Source of the DNA: Syntrophaceae bacterium UBA2280
GTDB taxonomy: Bacteria > Desulfobacterota > Syntrophia > Syntrophales > Smithellaceae
Direction: 5' to 3'
Length of the DNA stretch: 64,000 nt
Assembly (NCBI GenBank): GCA_002347685.1
Contig: DDWS01000014.1
Coordinates: 49,614-113,613, forward strand
Shown: piece after piece, positions 35,073 to 43,718 of the stretch
Position numbering within the stretch: the first letter of the stretch is position 1
Layout of the letters: the number at the start of each line of letters is the position of its first letter
Translations under genes and position numbers: made by a program
The notes under the pieces: model-generated
Told to the model about the DNA's origin: nothing
The model's input: only the letters and a program-made list of their open reading frames with translations
The model's database searches: none

Positions 35073-35530
35073 AGCTCAACCGTTTTCGGATCTACCGCCA
35101 CCGGTCTCCCGGTTGCGTTGGCCGCGCAGTGCTTCGTATATCCGACACAGATGATGTAGCCTTTTTCCGCGTGCGTGACAACATAGTCAAATTGCAGGCG
35201 CACACGCTCCAGATTCACCGGGCGCGTGTAGATGTACATCAAATCGTCATAGTAAAGCGACTGATAAAATGTCAGACCCAGATCGATAATCGGATAGACG
35301 TAGCCGCTTTCTTCAATTTGTTTATAGGAGTAAGCCACATCGCGCATCAGCGACGTACGGCCGAATTCAAAATAGCGCAGATAGTTGGAATGATAAACCA
35401 CCTGCGAGCGGTCGGTATCCGCATACAGCGTCCTGTTTTTCGCCCGGTGCCAGATCAAACCGGTGGTTTGATCCCGAACGTATTTTTCATCATGGCTGCA
35501 CATCTGCGGCACAAAGGGTTTCGGTTTCAT
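35045..35530 (-). CDS. YbgC/4-hydroxybenzoyl-CoA thioesterase-like hotdog protein
   Basis: From the ATG at 35530 (ribosome site GGGGAG, one base after the condensing enzyme's stop) the protein has 161 residues. The longer frame upstream overlaps the condensing enzyme and is not real. The hotdog signature TLYADTDRSQVVYHSNYLRY matches the acyl-CoA thioesterase family, with Asp38/Asp40 in the catalytic DTD position. It would hydrolyse an acyl thioester, either releasing the cluster product or removing stalled chains from a carrier protein. It is embedded in the operon with overlapping neighbours. Confidence 0.87.
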   Translation of the reverse strand: MKPKPFVPQMCSHDEKYVRDQTTGLIWHRAKNRTLYADTDRSQVVYHSNYLRYFEFGRTSLMRDVAYSYKQIEESGYVYPIIDLGLTFYQSLYYDDLMYIYTRPVNLERVRLQFDYVVTHAEKGYIICVGYTKHCAANATGRPVAVDPKTVELWKNFPDKI

Positions 35531-35531
35531 G

Positions 35532-36797
35532 TCAGACTCCCCGGAAAATGATGCAGCAGTTCGTCCCGCCGAAGCCGAACGCATTGGACAATGCGATTTC
35601 GTGTTTCTGCTTACGGGCGGCATTCGGCACCACATCGATATCGGCAAGCTCCGGATCCGGAAAATGATTGATCGTGGGCAGGATAATTCCCTTCCTCATT
35701 CCCTCAATCGTCAGGGCCGCTTCAATGGCGGCGGTAGCGCCCAGGGTATGACCGAGCTGGGATTTGTTGGACGAAACGGGAATCTTTTCTATCTTTTTTC
35801 CGAAGACCTCCCTTAAGCAGGCCACTTCCGTCCGGTCGCCCTTGGGCGTGGAGGTGCCGTGGGCATTGACATATTGAATGTCCTGGGGCTGAAGATCGGC
35901 GTCTTCTATGGTTTCCCTCAACGCCCGTACAATGGTCTGCGGATTAGGGCTGGTGTAATGATGGGCATCGGAGGTCCATCCCACACCCAGCACTTCAGCG
36001 CGCGGCGTCAGACCGTGCGCCGAGATAATCTCCTCGGCCGCCAGAACAATAACACCCGCGCCTTCCGACAGAACAAACCCCTTGCGGTCGATGCTGAAAG
36101 GCCGTGAGGCCTGAGCGGGATCGCTGTAGGCGCGGTCGCCCGGATGCACCTTGATGGTTGCGTTCATGTTTGCAAAACCGTGAATCAGCTCCGGCAGAAT
36201 CGGTGTATCCGCCCCCCCCGCCAGAGCAAAATCACAATCTCCGTCGCGGATCATGCGCGCGCCGATACCGATGGCGTGATTCCCGGACGCGCAGGCGCCC
36301 TGCGGCGAAAAAATGGGGCCGGTGAATTTCAAAAGCATGCCCGCTTTGCCGGAGGGCAGGTTGGCGCACAGATTCGGCAGCAGATAGGGACTGACACGAA
36401 GCGGGCCGCGCTGCGCCAGATCATGCATCGCGACGCGGAAGGCGTCTGATCCGTTGAGCGCCGAGCCGATCAGACAGGCCATGCGCGGGGCAATCGCTTC
36501 ATCCATGGTAATGCCCGCGTCGCACAGCGCATCCCTGCAGACCGCCATGGTCAGAATGACAAATCCCGCGTTCCAGTTATACACTTCCTTGGCATCGGTG
36601 AAATCCAGGTTAAGTGGAAACCAGTCCGGCATCTCGCCTACGACATCACAGGCGGATTCCACCTTGCAGCGCGTCACTTTTCGAAATCCCGCCTCGCCTC
36701 TGACCGCGCGAAGCCAGGTGGTTTCAAACGTGCTGCCCAGCGGCGTGGCAGCAGCATACCCGACCACAAATACTCTGCGATTTTTTGGTGCTCTCAT
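35532..36797 (-). CDS. Beta-ketoacyl-ACP synthase (FabF type), second copy
   Basis: A 421-residue condensing enzyme. The thiolase-fold active site is Cys169 in PQGACASGNHA, His313 in VNAHGTSTPKGD and His350 in SNKSQLGHTLGA, a complete Cys-His-His triad. It elongates an acyl thioester by two carbons from malonyl-ACP. It lies 17 bases after the other condensing enzyme in the same direction and differs enough from it (nucleophile loop GACASG against TACATG) to suggest two successive steps or a heterodimer of two active subunits. The GxGA substitution before Cys is unusual for primary FabF. Confidence 0.92.
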   Translation of the reverse strand: MRAPKNRRVFVVGYAAATPLGSTFETTWLRAVRGEAGFRKVTRCKVESACDVVGEMPDWFPLNLDFTDAKEVYNWNAGFVILTMAVCRDALCDAGITMDEAIAPRMACLIGSALNGSDAFRVAMHDLAQRGPLRVSPYLLPNLCANLPSGKAGMLLKFTGPIFSPQGACASGNHAIGIGARMIRDGDCDFALAGGADTPILPELIHGFANMNATIKVHPGDRAYSDPAQASRPFSIDRKGFVLSEGAGVIVLAAEEIISAHGLTPRAEVLGVGWTSDAHHYTSPNPQTIVRALRETIEDADLQPQDIQYVNAHGTSTPKGDRTEVACLREVFGKKIEKIPVSSNKSQLGHTLGATAAIEAALTIEGMRKGIILPTINHFPDPELADIDVVPNAARKQKHEIALSNAFGFGGTNCCIIFRGV

Positions 36798-36814
36798 GAT
36801 CTACTCCATTCCCT

Positions 36815-38062
36815 CTAAACGACACGCCGAAGGATGATACAGGAGTTGCATCCTCCGAAACCAAAGGCATTTTTCAAAACAAATTCCTGAACCTGTTTTC
36901 TTGCTTTGTGAGCGACACAGTCCAGCGCAATGGCCGGATCGGGCTCGTAGTTGATGGTTGGAAGCAACGTGTCCTTAAGCATTCCTTCCATCGTGAAGAT
37001 CGTCTCGATCGCGGAGGATGCGCCCATCGCATGGCCCATTTGCGATTTATTGGCCGAAACGGGTGGGACGTTTTTACCGAACACGTTGCAAAGCGCGTCC
37101 GCTTCCACTTTATCCCCGATTTTTGTCGATGTCGCATGCGCGTTGACTGCCGATATGTCCTGCGGCTTTAATCCGGCGTTTCGGATCGCCTCTTCAACGC
37201 AGCGCTGAACGGTCGGCAGATTGGGCGCCACAAAATGACTGGCATCCGACGTCATCGCCGAACCGCGCATTTCGATATGCGCGGAAAGCCCGTGCGCGTG
37301 TGCAAATTCGTCCGTTGCCAGAATGATGCAGCCTGCCCCCTCGGACACCACAAAACCCCGGCGGTTTAACGAAAAAGGCCGGCTGGTCGTTTCAGGCGAT
37401 TCATGCGGCTGGCCTTCTTTGGGGCGGTAAGCCCCGTTCATGGTTGCAAAGCCTGCCAGAATCGGCGCCACCAGCGGGAAATCCACCGCGCCGGCAATCA
37501 CCACATCCGCCAGGTTGAGTTTGAGCATCATGTCGCCGACAATCATCGATGTCACGCCGGTGGCGCAGGCTGTTATCGTCGCACTGATGGGACCGGTTGC
37601 GCCGGTCAGGATGGAGACCTTTCCGCCGACCATGTTGATGCAGGAATTGGGATTGGCAAAGGGATGAGGCATTTTATTTTCGGCGATAATCTGGCGGTCC
37701 GCCTTCAAAATTGCATCCAGACCGCCGACGGCCGAACTGAACGTCACGGCCACCCGCGGCGCGATGTCCGGAGTGATCTCGACGCCGCTTCTCGCCAGAG
37801 CGCGATGAACGACCAAAAGAGCGTATTTGAAAATCGGAGAGGTCCAGTGCGCCATTTCCCGCGGCTGTAGAAACGGATAGGGCTTGACATCCACGTCTTC
37901 GACCTGGCCGGCCACGCGCACGGGGAAATCCCTTCCGGGCGAAATACGCGTCAGCTCACCGATGCCGCTTGAGCCCGCGACAGCTCGCCTCCATTGCGTT
38001 TCCATATCCGTACCCAGAGAGGAAACCGCATCATAGCCTAAGACAACCGTTTTTTTCAACAC
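36815..38062 (-). CDS. Beta-ketoacyl-ACP synthase (FabF type), first copy
   Basis: A 415-residue condensing enzyme with a GTG start preceded by AGGGTG. Catalytic residues are Cys166 in ITACATGVTS, His309 in VNAHATSTKIGD and His344 in ANKSQMGHAMGA. The sequence is FabF-like but divergent in the middle. A 202-base gap separates it from the upstream radical SAM gene, the largest break inside the cluster, so an internal promoter is possible here. With its neighbour it would supply chain extension for the cluster's acyl product. Confidence 0.92.
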   Translation of the reverse strand: MLKKTVVLGYDAVSSLGTDMETQWRRAVAGSSGIGELTRISPGRDFPVRVAGQVEDVDVKPYPFLQPREMAHWTSPIFKYALLVVHRALARSGVEITPDIAPRVAVTFSSAVGGLDAILKADRQIIAENKMPHPFANPNSCINMVGGKVSILTGATGPISATITACATGVTSMIVGDMMLKLNLADVVIAGAVDFPLVAPILAGFATMNGAYRPKEGQPHESPETTSRPFSLNRRGFVVSEGAGCIILATDEFAHAHGLSAHIEMRGSAMTSDASHFVAPNLPTVQRCVEEAIRNAGLKPQDISAVNAHATSTKIGDKVEADALCNVFGKNVPPVSANKSQMGHAMGASSAIETIFTMEGMLKDTLLPTINYEPDPAIALDCVAHKARKQVQEFVLKNAFGFGGCNSCIILRRVV

Positions 38063-38264
38063 GTGATGAACACCCTGTTTGTCGTTTCATCGCCTGGAAG
38101 GCCGATGCCGCTTTTTTTACGAGCGATTATCATGCAAGAGCTTTGCGAAAATATCAATTATAATTTTTTTTGATTTCTTCCCGGAAGAACAAAATACCCG
38201 ACCGATCGTTCCCGATACTGCCGGCTTTTCCTCAAGCGAAGCGGTTTTGATCCTCAAGCCTTTT
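38063..38264. other. Gap inside the acyl-chain cluster
   Basis: The 202 bases between the radical SAM gene and the first condensing enzyme contain an A/T-rich block (38150-38170) and TATAAT-like words on the minus strand. A promoter for the downstream half of the cluster is plausible, but I cannot match a -35 box at good spacing. No gene is seen. Confidence 0.4.
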
Positions 38265-39260
38265 CTACCAGGGAATCAGCCGGTAGAGTTTGGCGAACAT
38301 CTCGTAGACTTCAATCCAGTTTTGCAAATCCTTCGTACTGACGATATGCGCGCGCTTATTCACCATGATCCAGCTCATATGCGCCGCGCCGTCCTTGCAG
38401 GTGGCGCAATCGCGCGTGGCGGACGTGCAGCAGCGATGAGAGGTTTGCAGATCGGCAGCCCAGCGGTAAAAATGTATCAGGCGGCGTACAGGCGGTCTTC
38501 GGTGATCCATCGATTCGGTCACAGACGGGCATTCGTTCCAGCCGAAATGGCGTCCCAGCATCATGCCGGTGGTGATCACCTCGTGGTAATATTTGCTGGA
38601 AATGACAGTCTGCGGAAACGCATCAAGCATCTCGTCCATTTCAAAGCGCAGATCCCGAAGTTCTTCGGGCCGCCAGGAAAATCCGTCCACACCCTCATCG
38701 TTGGAAAGCAGTTGCAGATGTACCTTTAAACCGCAATCGGCAATCCGCCGGATGACCGGTTCGATTTTTCCCACCTGCTTCGGCGTGACCGTGTAAAGAT
38801 AGTAGGTGTAAGGATCACCTTCATAATTTTTGCTGGAGACGGCAAACGTGTCCTGGCCGCGCAAAATCTTCTCGTCGTCACCACCGCCCCAGAGGGAAAT
38901 TCCGACCATCATATCGGGAAATCTGTCACGAGATATTTTTATCAGGCCGTTGGTTGCCAGGTAGGTGGGCAGCCGGTTATAAAACGCTTCTACCCGATCC
39001 ATGCAAAGGGTCGGCTCTCCGCCGATCAGAATCGCCAGATTCACGCCACGTGCTTTTTCCTTATCGATAAACGCTTCCCATTTTTTCAGATCCATTTCTT
39101 CCGTGACATGGTGCTCGCCGGATGAAAAAAAGAAACAGCCCTTGCAGCGAAGATTGCAGCGATTGGTCACATCATAGATGGAGCTGCGAATATTGAGATG
39201 GGATATGCGCTTGTAGCGTTCATACCAGATGGGATCCAGCAGGGAACTGACGGTTTTCAT
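38265..39260 (-). CDS. Radical SAM enzyme A of the acyl-chain cluster
   Basis: A 331-residue radical SAM protein. The [4Fe-4S] motif is Cys35-x3-Cys39-x2-Cys42 in TNRCNLRCKGCFFF, followed by an ILIGGEPTL glycine-rich SAM-binding strand. A C-terminal set of five cysteines (ECPSV, then HRCCTSATRDCATC, about 238-300) could bind an auxiliary cluster as in SPASM or Twitch proteins. The reaction is unknown; radical chemistry on an unactivated carbon chain or carrier-bound substrate is inferred from context. It is a clear paralogue of the next gene, 39 bases upstream, sharing the DCAxC motif. It has no B12-binding domain. Confidence 0.88.
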   Translation of the reverse strand: MKTVSSLLDPIWYERYKRISHLNIRSSIYDVTNRCNLRCKGCFFFSSGEHHVTEEMDLKKWEAFIDKEKARGVNLAILIGGEPTLCMDRVEAFYNRLPTYLATNGLIKISRDRFPDMMVGISLWGGGDDEKILRGQDTFAVSSKNYEGDPYTYYLYTVTPKQVGKIEPVIRRIADCGLKVHLQLLSNDEGVDGFSWRPEELRDLRFEMDEMLDAFPQTVISSKYYHEVITTGMMLGRHFGWNECPSVTESMDHRRPPVRRLIHFYRWAADLQTSHRCCTSATRDCATCKDGAAHMSWIMVNKRAHIVSTKDLQNWIEVYEMFAKLYRLIPW

Positions 39261-39299
39261 GGGTTAATACCTTTATGCTTTATGATATGCATTTTTTCT

Positions 39300-40373
39300 T
39301 CAGCGGGCGGGCGGCGGCTCAATAACCCGTCCACAGAGGTTGGCTTCTTTTTCATATCCCATCACCCACACGGCCAGATAGGTATCGACATAGTCCAGCC
39401 ATGATTTGAATGTGTCCGAATCACCGGCATGGCGGTACAGGCGCGCAGTGACGACGGCGGAGCCTGCGGCGTAATGACGGCAATCCGCGCAATCGGTATC
39501 CGGCACGCAGCAGGCCACCGATCGATCCCAGTTCAGGTCCGTGCGGTACTGGCGGAATGACCGCCCCAACCCGATATCCTGCGAAGGATTGCAGCGGGGG
39601 TAGGAACAACTGTACAGATCGTGCAGTCCCGAAGGCGAGGTATGGGCCACGGCGTTATATACGGAGAAAAGAACCTGCTTCGGATACCGCTTCAGAAGAT
39701 CGATCATCGCCTGACGTGTCTTTTGCAGCGATTCCGTGTCGTGTCGCAGCGGGCCTTCGTAACCCACCGGCGATGAAAACACATTAAACGTCAGCCGGCA
39801 ATCAGCGTAAACCAGATCGGCGGCCACATCATGCACCTCATCGATATTATCGCGTGTGAAAGTATAGACAAAAACCGCACGTGGATCGCCGCGGTAGTTT
39901 TCAATCTGCTTTTGCAGAAGATTTTTTGCTTTGCGGGTCTTCAGGCTGGTCTCATCATTGCCCCAGACGGAGATATGAATTTTATAACCGACGGATTCCG
40001 GAATCTTCAAAAATCCATTGGTCGCGATGCTCCCCAGCGGCATTTCCGAATAGCAGACATCCAGAAGCTCCGGCACCAAAGAAGGTTCCGCCCCCGCCAA
40101 AACGACATAGGTGATCCCGCGGGCCTTCTCGGCCTTCATCAGGCGCCGCCAGTCTTCGGGTGAAAGATTCTCGCGGGCAAACTGCTTGTCGCCTTCAAAA
40201 TAATAACAGCCGTCGCAACGGATATTGCACCGGTTGCTCATGTCGTAGGTGGATTCCCGCAGAAAAAAATATTTCCGGACTTTTTCAAAGCGGGCCTTCA
40301 CTTCCGGGTCCGCCAGCAGTTCGGAAAAGGCCGGTCTGGAGGGGGTCACCATTTTATCGGGATGGGCTCTCAT
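39300..40373 (-). CDS. Radical SAM enzyme B of the acyl-chain cluster
   Basis: A 357-residue paralogue of the preceding enzyme. Cys49-x3-Cys53-x2-Cys56 lies in SNRCNIRCDGCYYF, and VLAGAEPSLVPELL holds the SAM-binding strand. Its C-terminal cysteines (YSCSYPRCNPS, then ACCVPDTDCADC) follow the same CC-x4/5-DCAxC plan as enzyme A, suggesting an auxiliary Fe-S cluster in both. The pair may act as a heterodimer or on successive positions of the chain. It starts 17 bases after the acyl carrier protein gene, a likely substrate carrier. The exact reaction is not deducible. Confidence 0.88.
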   Translation of the reverse strand: MRAHPDKMVTPSRPAFSELLADPEVKARFEKVRKYFFLRESTYDMSNRCNIRCDGCYYFEGDKQFARENLSPEDWRRLMKAEKARGITYVVLAGAEPSLVPELLDVCYSEMPLGSIATNGFLKIPESVGYKIHISVWGNDETSLKTRKAKNLLQKQIENYRGDPRAVFVYTFTRDNIDEVHDVAADLVYADCRLTFNVFSSPVGYEGPLRHDTESLQKTRQAMIDLLKRYPKQVLFSVYNAVAHTSPSGLHDLYSCSYPRCNPSQDIGLGRSFRQYRTDLNWDRSVACCVPDTDCADCRHYAAGSAVVTARLYRHAGDSDTFKSWLDYVDTYLAVWVMGYEKEANLCGRVIEPPPAR

Positions 40374-40390
40374 CTTGCGCAGTGATATCC

Positions 40391-40663
40391 TCAGTTTCCG
40401 GCGGCCAGTTTTTCTTCAATGTACTCACAAATGAGCTGAACCGTTTTTAATTTCGGATAGTCGTCCTCATCGATTGTGATCTTGAATTCATCCTGCAGAA
40501 CCAGGGCAATCGTCGCCAGATCCATGCTGTCGATGCCCAGCTCATCCACCAGGTCCATATCCGGGTTGAATGTGCCGGCAGTGATGTCTTCGAGTTTCAA
40601 CTCATCGATGATGATTTCCGCCACACGCAATACAATGCCCTGGTTTTTCTTTGTTTCAGGCAT
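40391..40663 (-). CDS. Acyl carrier protein (cluster copy 1)
   Basis: The 90-residue acidic, helical protein has the phosphopantetheine attachment Ser46 in ELGIDSMDLATIAL. Chain intermediates would be carried on this serine's arm. A strong ribosome site (AAAGGAGG) suggests high expression. It sits between the FabZ-like protein and radical SAM enzyme B, so it may be the carrier on which the radical enzymes act. A second, different carrier protein lies upstream in the same cluster. Confidence 0.93.
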   Translation of the reverse strand: MPETKKNQGIVLRVAEIIIDELKLEDITAGTFNPDMDLVDELGIDSMDLATIALVLQDEFKITIDEDDYPKLKTVQLICEYIEEKLAAGN

Positions 40664-40694
40664 TCCAATCCTCCTTTTTCAACTTTCTATCTTT

Positions 40695-41063
40695 TTATGT
40701 TGAGCACACGGCCACCTGACCGCTGCAAACAATGTTTTCTTCCACGGATATTTTAAACGTAACCCATGTATCTTCCTTAGTGGGTTCAGAGGAAAGACTG
40801 ACCCTGAAATGCTCGCCCGGACGTACCGGACGGGTAAAGCGCACCCTTCTGAGCTTCCCGATGCTTACCTCCCGGCCGCGATTTTGTTCGGCGATCCGGA
40901 TGGCCCGGCACACAGTGTCAAGCAGTGCGATACCCGGCAAAATCGGCTCTCCGGGAAAATGGCCTGTAAACCAGGGAGAATCTTCCGGAGCAATGGCCCT
41001 CGCTTCCAGCGTGCCTTCATCCATTGTCTGCATATCCGCAAGCAACTGCCATTGATCTTTCAA
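40695..41063 (-). CDS. FabZ-like 3-hydroxyacyl-ACP dehydratase (hotdog)
   Basis: The 122-residue single hotdog has the catalytic motif TGHFPGEPILPGIALLDTV, with His35 and Asp49 in the places of the FabZ His and Glu. The protein is shorter than primary FabZ. It starts at TTG with a GAGGGG ribosome site. It should dehydrate 3-hydroxyacyl-ACP. Three other proteins of the cluster (FabA, the PKS-type dehydratase and the thioesterase) also have hotdog folds, so its separate role is unclear. It lies next to carrier protein copy 1. Confidence 0.85.
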   Translation of the reverse strand: MKDQWQLLADMQTMDEGTLEARAIAPEDSPWFTGHFPGEPILPGIALLDTVCRAIRIAEQNRGREVSIGKLRRVRFTRPVRPGEHFRVSLSSEPTKEDTWVTFKISVEENIVCSGQVAVCST

Positions 41064-41142
41064 AACAATCCCCTCTTACCGCTGCCGGTCCGACCGTGAT
41101 TTTTCACAAGACTAATTTCTATATCACTGATTGTTTTTTCAA

Positions 41143-42003
41143 TCAAAATTTATTTTGCTCCGCGCAATCCGGAAATTTCCGGGGAATATCCGGGGGTAAC
41201 GCATCGTGAACCTTCATCACCGGCCTTTCAATCAAATCGGCAAGCAAAACGATCTTCAGATCCGCAGCCTGAAGGCGGGTGATCAATTTCTCGACTTCAC
41301 CGACAATCATGCCCTGCTCCACGGCCCGGCTCTCCGGCACATCATGCAGAAGAATAATGTCCCCCGCTTTCACGCTTTTTAATATCTTCTCGGCGAGATT
41401 TCTGACGCGGCGGTTACCCGCGTCCCGAGCCCGGCGGTTGAAGGTGACGCAATACATGTCGAGTTCATTCAAAACGCCGTGCAGTTTCGGATTGACAATG
41501 CCGACCGGCGGACGGAACGCTTTCGTTTCAACCCCCTGGCCCCGCAGAACCTTCTGTGCCTCCGAAATTTCCCGCCGAAGAGTCCGGGCGCTTTTCAGCA
41601 TCAGGAAAGGATTGTGACTGTAGGAATGATTACCGATATGATGGCCGCGACAGAGCATCTCCGAAATGAGCTCCGGATGACGAAGCGCGTTTAGGCCGGA
41701 GACAAAAAAGGTTGCTTTCACACCGAACCGATCCAGCAGATCGATGATCTGTCGGGTTGTTGGCACAGAAGGTCCGTCGTCAAAAGTCAGACTCACCGCG
41801 TTGATGTCCGTTCTTCCACGGCTGATCATGTACCCCAGAAAACCGGTCTGAGGAAAAAAACAGGCCGCCACACACAAAACGATGTAAAACATCAGCAAGG
41901 CGATGGCAAACAGCGGGTGGACAAAATAAGCCGCCAGGGAGGCCGGCAAAAGAAAAAAACCCGCGAGATGAGCGGGCGTTATTTTCCACGGCTGCTTTAT
42001 CAT
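41143..42003 (-). CDS. Membrane-anchored polysaccharide deacetylase family protein
   Basis: About 286 residues from the ATG at 42003, which overlaps the previous gene's TGA. Two hydrophobic segments (about 11-26 and 29-49) precede a NodB-type domain. The metal motif is SLTFDDGPS (Asp75/Asp76), with His126 and His130 in GNHSYSHNP, then FRPPVGI and a late DIILLHDVPES. NodB enzymes remove N- or O-acetyl groups from glycans. Its place inside an acyl-chain operon is odd: it may edit a sugar headgroup of the final lipid, or the fold may have been recruited to a different amide. Confidence 0.88.
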   Translation of the reverse strand: MIKQPWKITPAHLAGFFLLPASLAAYFVHPLFAIALLMFYIVLCVAACFFPQTGFLGYMISRGRTDINAVSLTFDDGPSVPTTRQIIDLLDRFGVKATFFVSGLNALRHPELISEMLCRGHHIGNHSYSHNPFLMLKSARTLRREISEAQKVLRGQGVETKAFRPPVGIVNPKLHGVLNELDMYCVTFNRRARDAGNRRVRNLAEKILKSVKAGDIILLHDVPESRAVEQGMIVGEVEKLITRLQAADLKIVLLADLIERPVMKVHDALPPDIPRKFPDCAEQNKF

Positions 42004-43352
42004 GGAATCAGGTGCTCCCACAAGGGCCCGGTGTGTCCCCGGTCGTAAAGACGGGGCAGAATGCGTGTCGCCTTGCTCTCGCCCGCGCCGATCAGCCAGT
42101 TGACCCGGCCGGCGGCATGCGCCTCGACCCTTTGCATAATTTCGACATCGGAAATAAAGGGAGACTGGTAGAAGACCGGTTCGATGAGGTTTTGGGAGGA
42201 CCGAATCTGGCCTTCGCGAACCGCCGTGTCATAAATCGACGTATGCGGATAGATGCGGATACCGCAAAAGAAGAAGAAAACCGCCTTTTCCAACTGATCG
42301 ACGCCGGTTAAAGTTTCCTGCAGGGTCTGTTCATTCTCACCGGGGCCACCCAGCAGAAAGTAGTGGGCAATATACAAACCGGCCTGAAGCGCCTCGCGAT
42401 GCGCGGCAAACACATCGGCGGCGGCAAACGGCTTGCGCAACCGATGAAGCATGGGGTCACACATCGACTCTGTCCCGAATTCCACATGCGTCAGCCCCGC
42501 ATCGGCCAAAATCCGGTAATAGCCTGCGGGCGGCACGGTGGGTGCGAAAAAGCCGCCCCAGGGAATGGAAACCCGCGCGTCGATAAACGCCTGTGCCACC
42601 TGTCGGCTGTGTTCATAGTCGGCATTGAAGGCCGAATCGGTCATAAAAATATATTTTGCACCGGCATCCTCAAGTTCGCGCGCCTGTCTGGCGATTTCTT
42701 CCGGCTCGTAGAAACGCATTTTTCCGCCTTCGATGTGCGGATAGGTGCAGTAACTGCATCGAAACGGACAGCCCCTCTTGGTTTGCAAATTGAGCATTCC
42801 ACCGTAGGAAAGATAATATTTCGTATGCACGGCGTCCGGATGAAATATCCTCCGCGTCTGGCCCTCCCATGCGCGATACGAGACAGATCGGGTGTCTTTC
42901 GTGATCATCCCGGGCATCTCCGATACATCCGATTTTGTTTCCAGGCCATCGAGCAGTTCGCACATCCGCTCCCCTTCGCCCGCAATACCGTAATCCGCGC
43001 CCAGGGCATGGAGAAACTCAAGCGGGAAAATCGTGTAACCGCTTCCTCCCAAAATCAATTTCGCGTCGGAATTTTTCCGGATGATCGCCGCCAGATCCTG
43101 ATAGTCGGAAAGAAATCCCTTGCTGTTGATCGTATCCGTGTTGTCGATATTCCGGATAGAAAGGCCGATATAATCCGGCGCGTATTGCCGGATCTGGTCG
43201 CCGAGTGTATCGAGGGATGAAAGCCCGTTCATGTCCAGTATTCTGGTTTCGTATCGGGCCTGGAGCGCGCCGGCCACGTAATCGAGCCCCAGCGGATAGA
43301 CCGGGTAGGGCTTTTTCATCATGTTGGCGGAAATCAGCAATACTTTTTTCAT
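42000..43352 (-). CDS. B12-binding-domain radical SAM enzyme
   Basis: A 450-residue protein of the class B radical SAM type. The N-terminal Rossmann region (1-140) resembles a cobalamin-binding domain (VYPLGLDYVAGALQ, LILGGSGYTIFP) but lacks a DxHxxG His ligand, as many class B enzymes do. The radical SAM core has Cys195-x3-Cys199-x2-Cys202 in RGCPFRCSYCTYP and LLGGPGENEQT downstream. Relatives methylate unreactive carbons or rearrange rings (as in hopanoid and bacteriochlorophyll pathways). In this cluster it would modify an acyl or head-group carbon. It overlaps the deacetylase start by four bases. Confidence 0.9.
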   Translation of the reverse strand: MKKVLLISANMMKKPYPVYPLGLDYVAGALQARYETRILDMNGLSSLDTLGDQIRQYAPDYIGLSIRNIDNTDTINSKGFLSDYQDLAAIIRKNSDAKLILGGSGYTIFPLEFLHALGADYGIAGEGERMCELLDGLETKSDVSEMPGMITKDTRSVSYRAWEGQTRRIFHPDAVHTKYYLSYGGMLNLQTKRGCPFRCSYCTYPHIEGGKMRFYEPEEIARQARELEDAGAKYIFMTDSAFNADYEHSRQVAQAFIDARVSIPWGGFFAPTVPPAGYYRILADAGLTHVEFGTESMCDPMLHRLRKPFAAADVFAAHREALQAGLYIAHYFLLGGPGENEQTLQETLTGVDQLEKAVFFFFCGIRIYPHTSIYDTAVREGQIRSSQNLIEPVFYQSPFISDVEIMQRVEAHAAGRVNWLIGAGESKATRILPRLYDRGHTGPLWEHLIP

Positions 43353-43409
43353 GAAGACATCTTGCTCTTGACGGCCGTGCGATGATCACGGTGCGGGATG
43401 ATGGCGCAG

Positions 43410-43682
43410 TTAGGCTTTCCGCTCCAGGGCTTGTGAAAGGTAAGTCGCCAAAGCGCGAACCGAGGCAAACACCCTGGCGCCCAGTTCCTTGCTTTCAATT
43501 TTAAAACCGTAATCCTTTTCAATCATCATGACAAGTTCCAGCACATCGATGGAATCAATGCCTATGTCGCCGCCCACAAGCGGATCATCATCCTTAATAT
43601 CGTCCGGGGTCACATCCATCAATCCCAGTGTCGCAATAATTTTAACCTTTAACTCTCCGATTAATTCCTCTACGGTACGCAT
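43410..43682 (-). CDS. Acyl carrier protein (cluster copy 2)
   Basis: A 90-residue carrier protein with the attachment Ser44 in GIDSIDVLELVMMIEKDYGF. A GAGGTGG ribosome site precedes the ATG. It differs clearly from copy 1 (GIDSIDVLEL against GIDSMDLATI), so the two probably serve different enzymes of the cluster. It lies 57 bases before the B12-type radical SAM gene. Confidence 0.93.
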   Translation of the reverse strand: MRTVEELIGELKVKIIATLGLMDVTPDDIKDDDPLVGGDIGIDSIDVLELVMMIEKDYGFKIESKELGARVFASVRALATYLSQALERKA

Positions 43683-43718
43683 TTACCACCTCGATCTATT
43701 GAATTGGGTGCAGCACGA

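Noticed and set aside
38079..38729. Long plus-strand frame antisense to radical SAM enzyme A
   Set aside because: It lies mostly opposite a clear gene with intact motifs and resembles no protein family.
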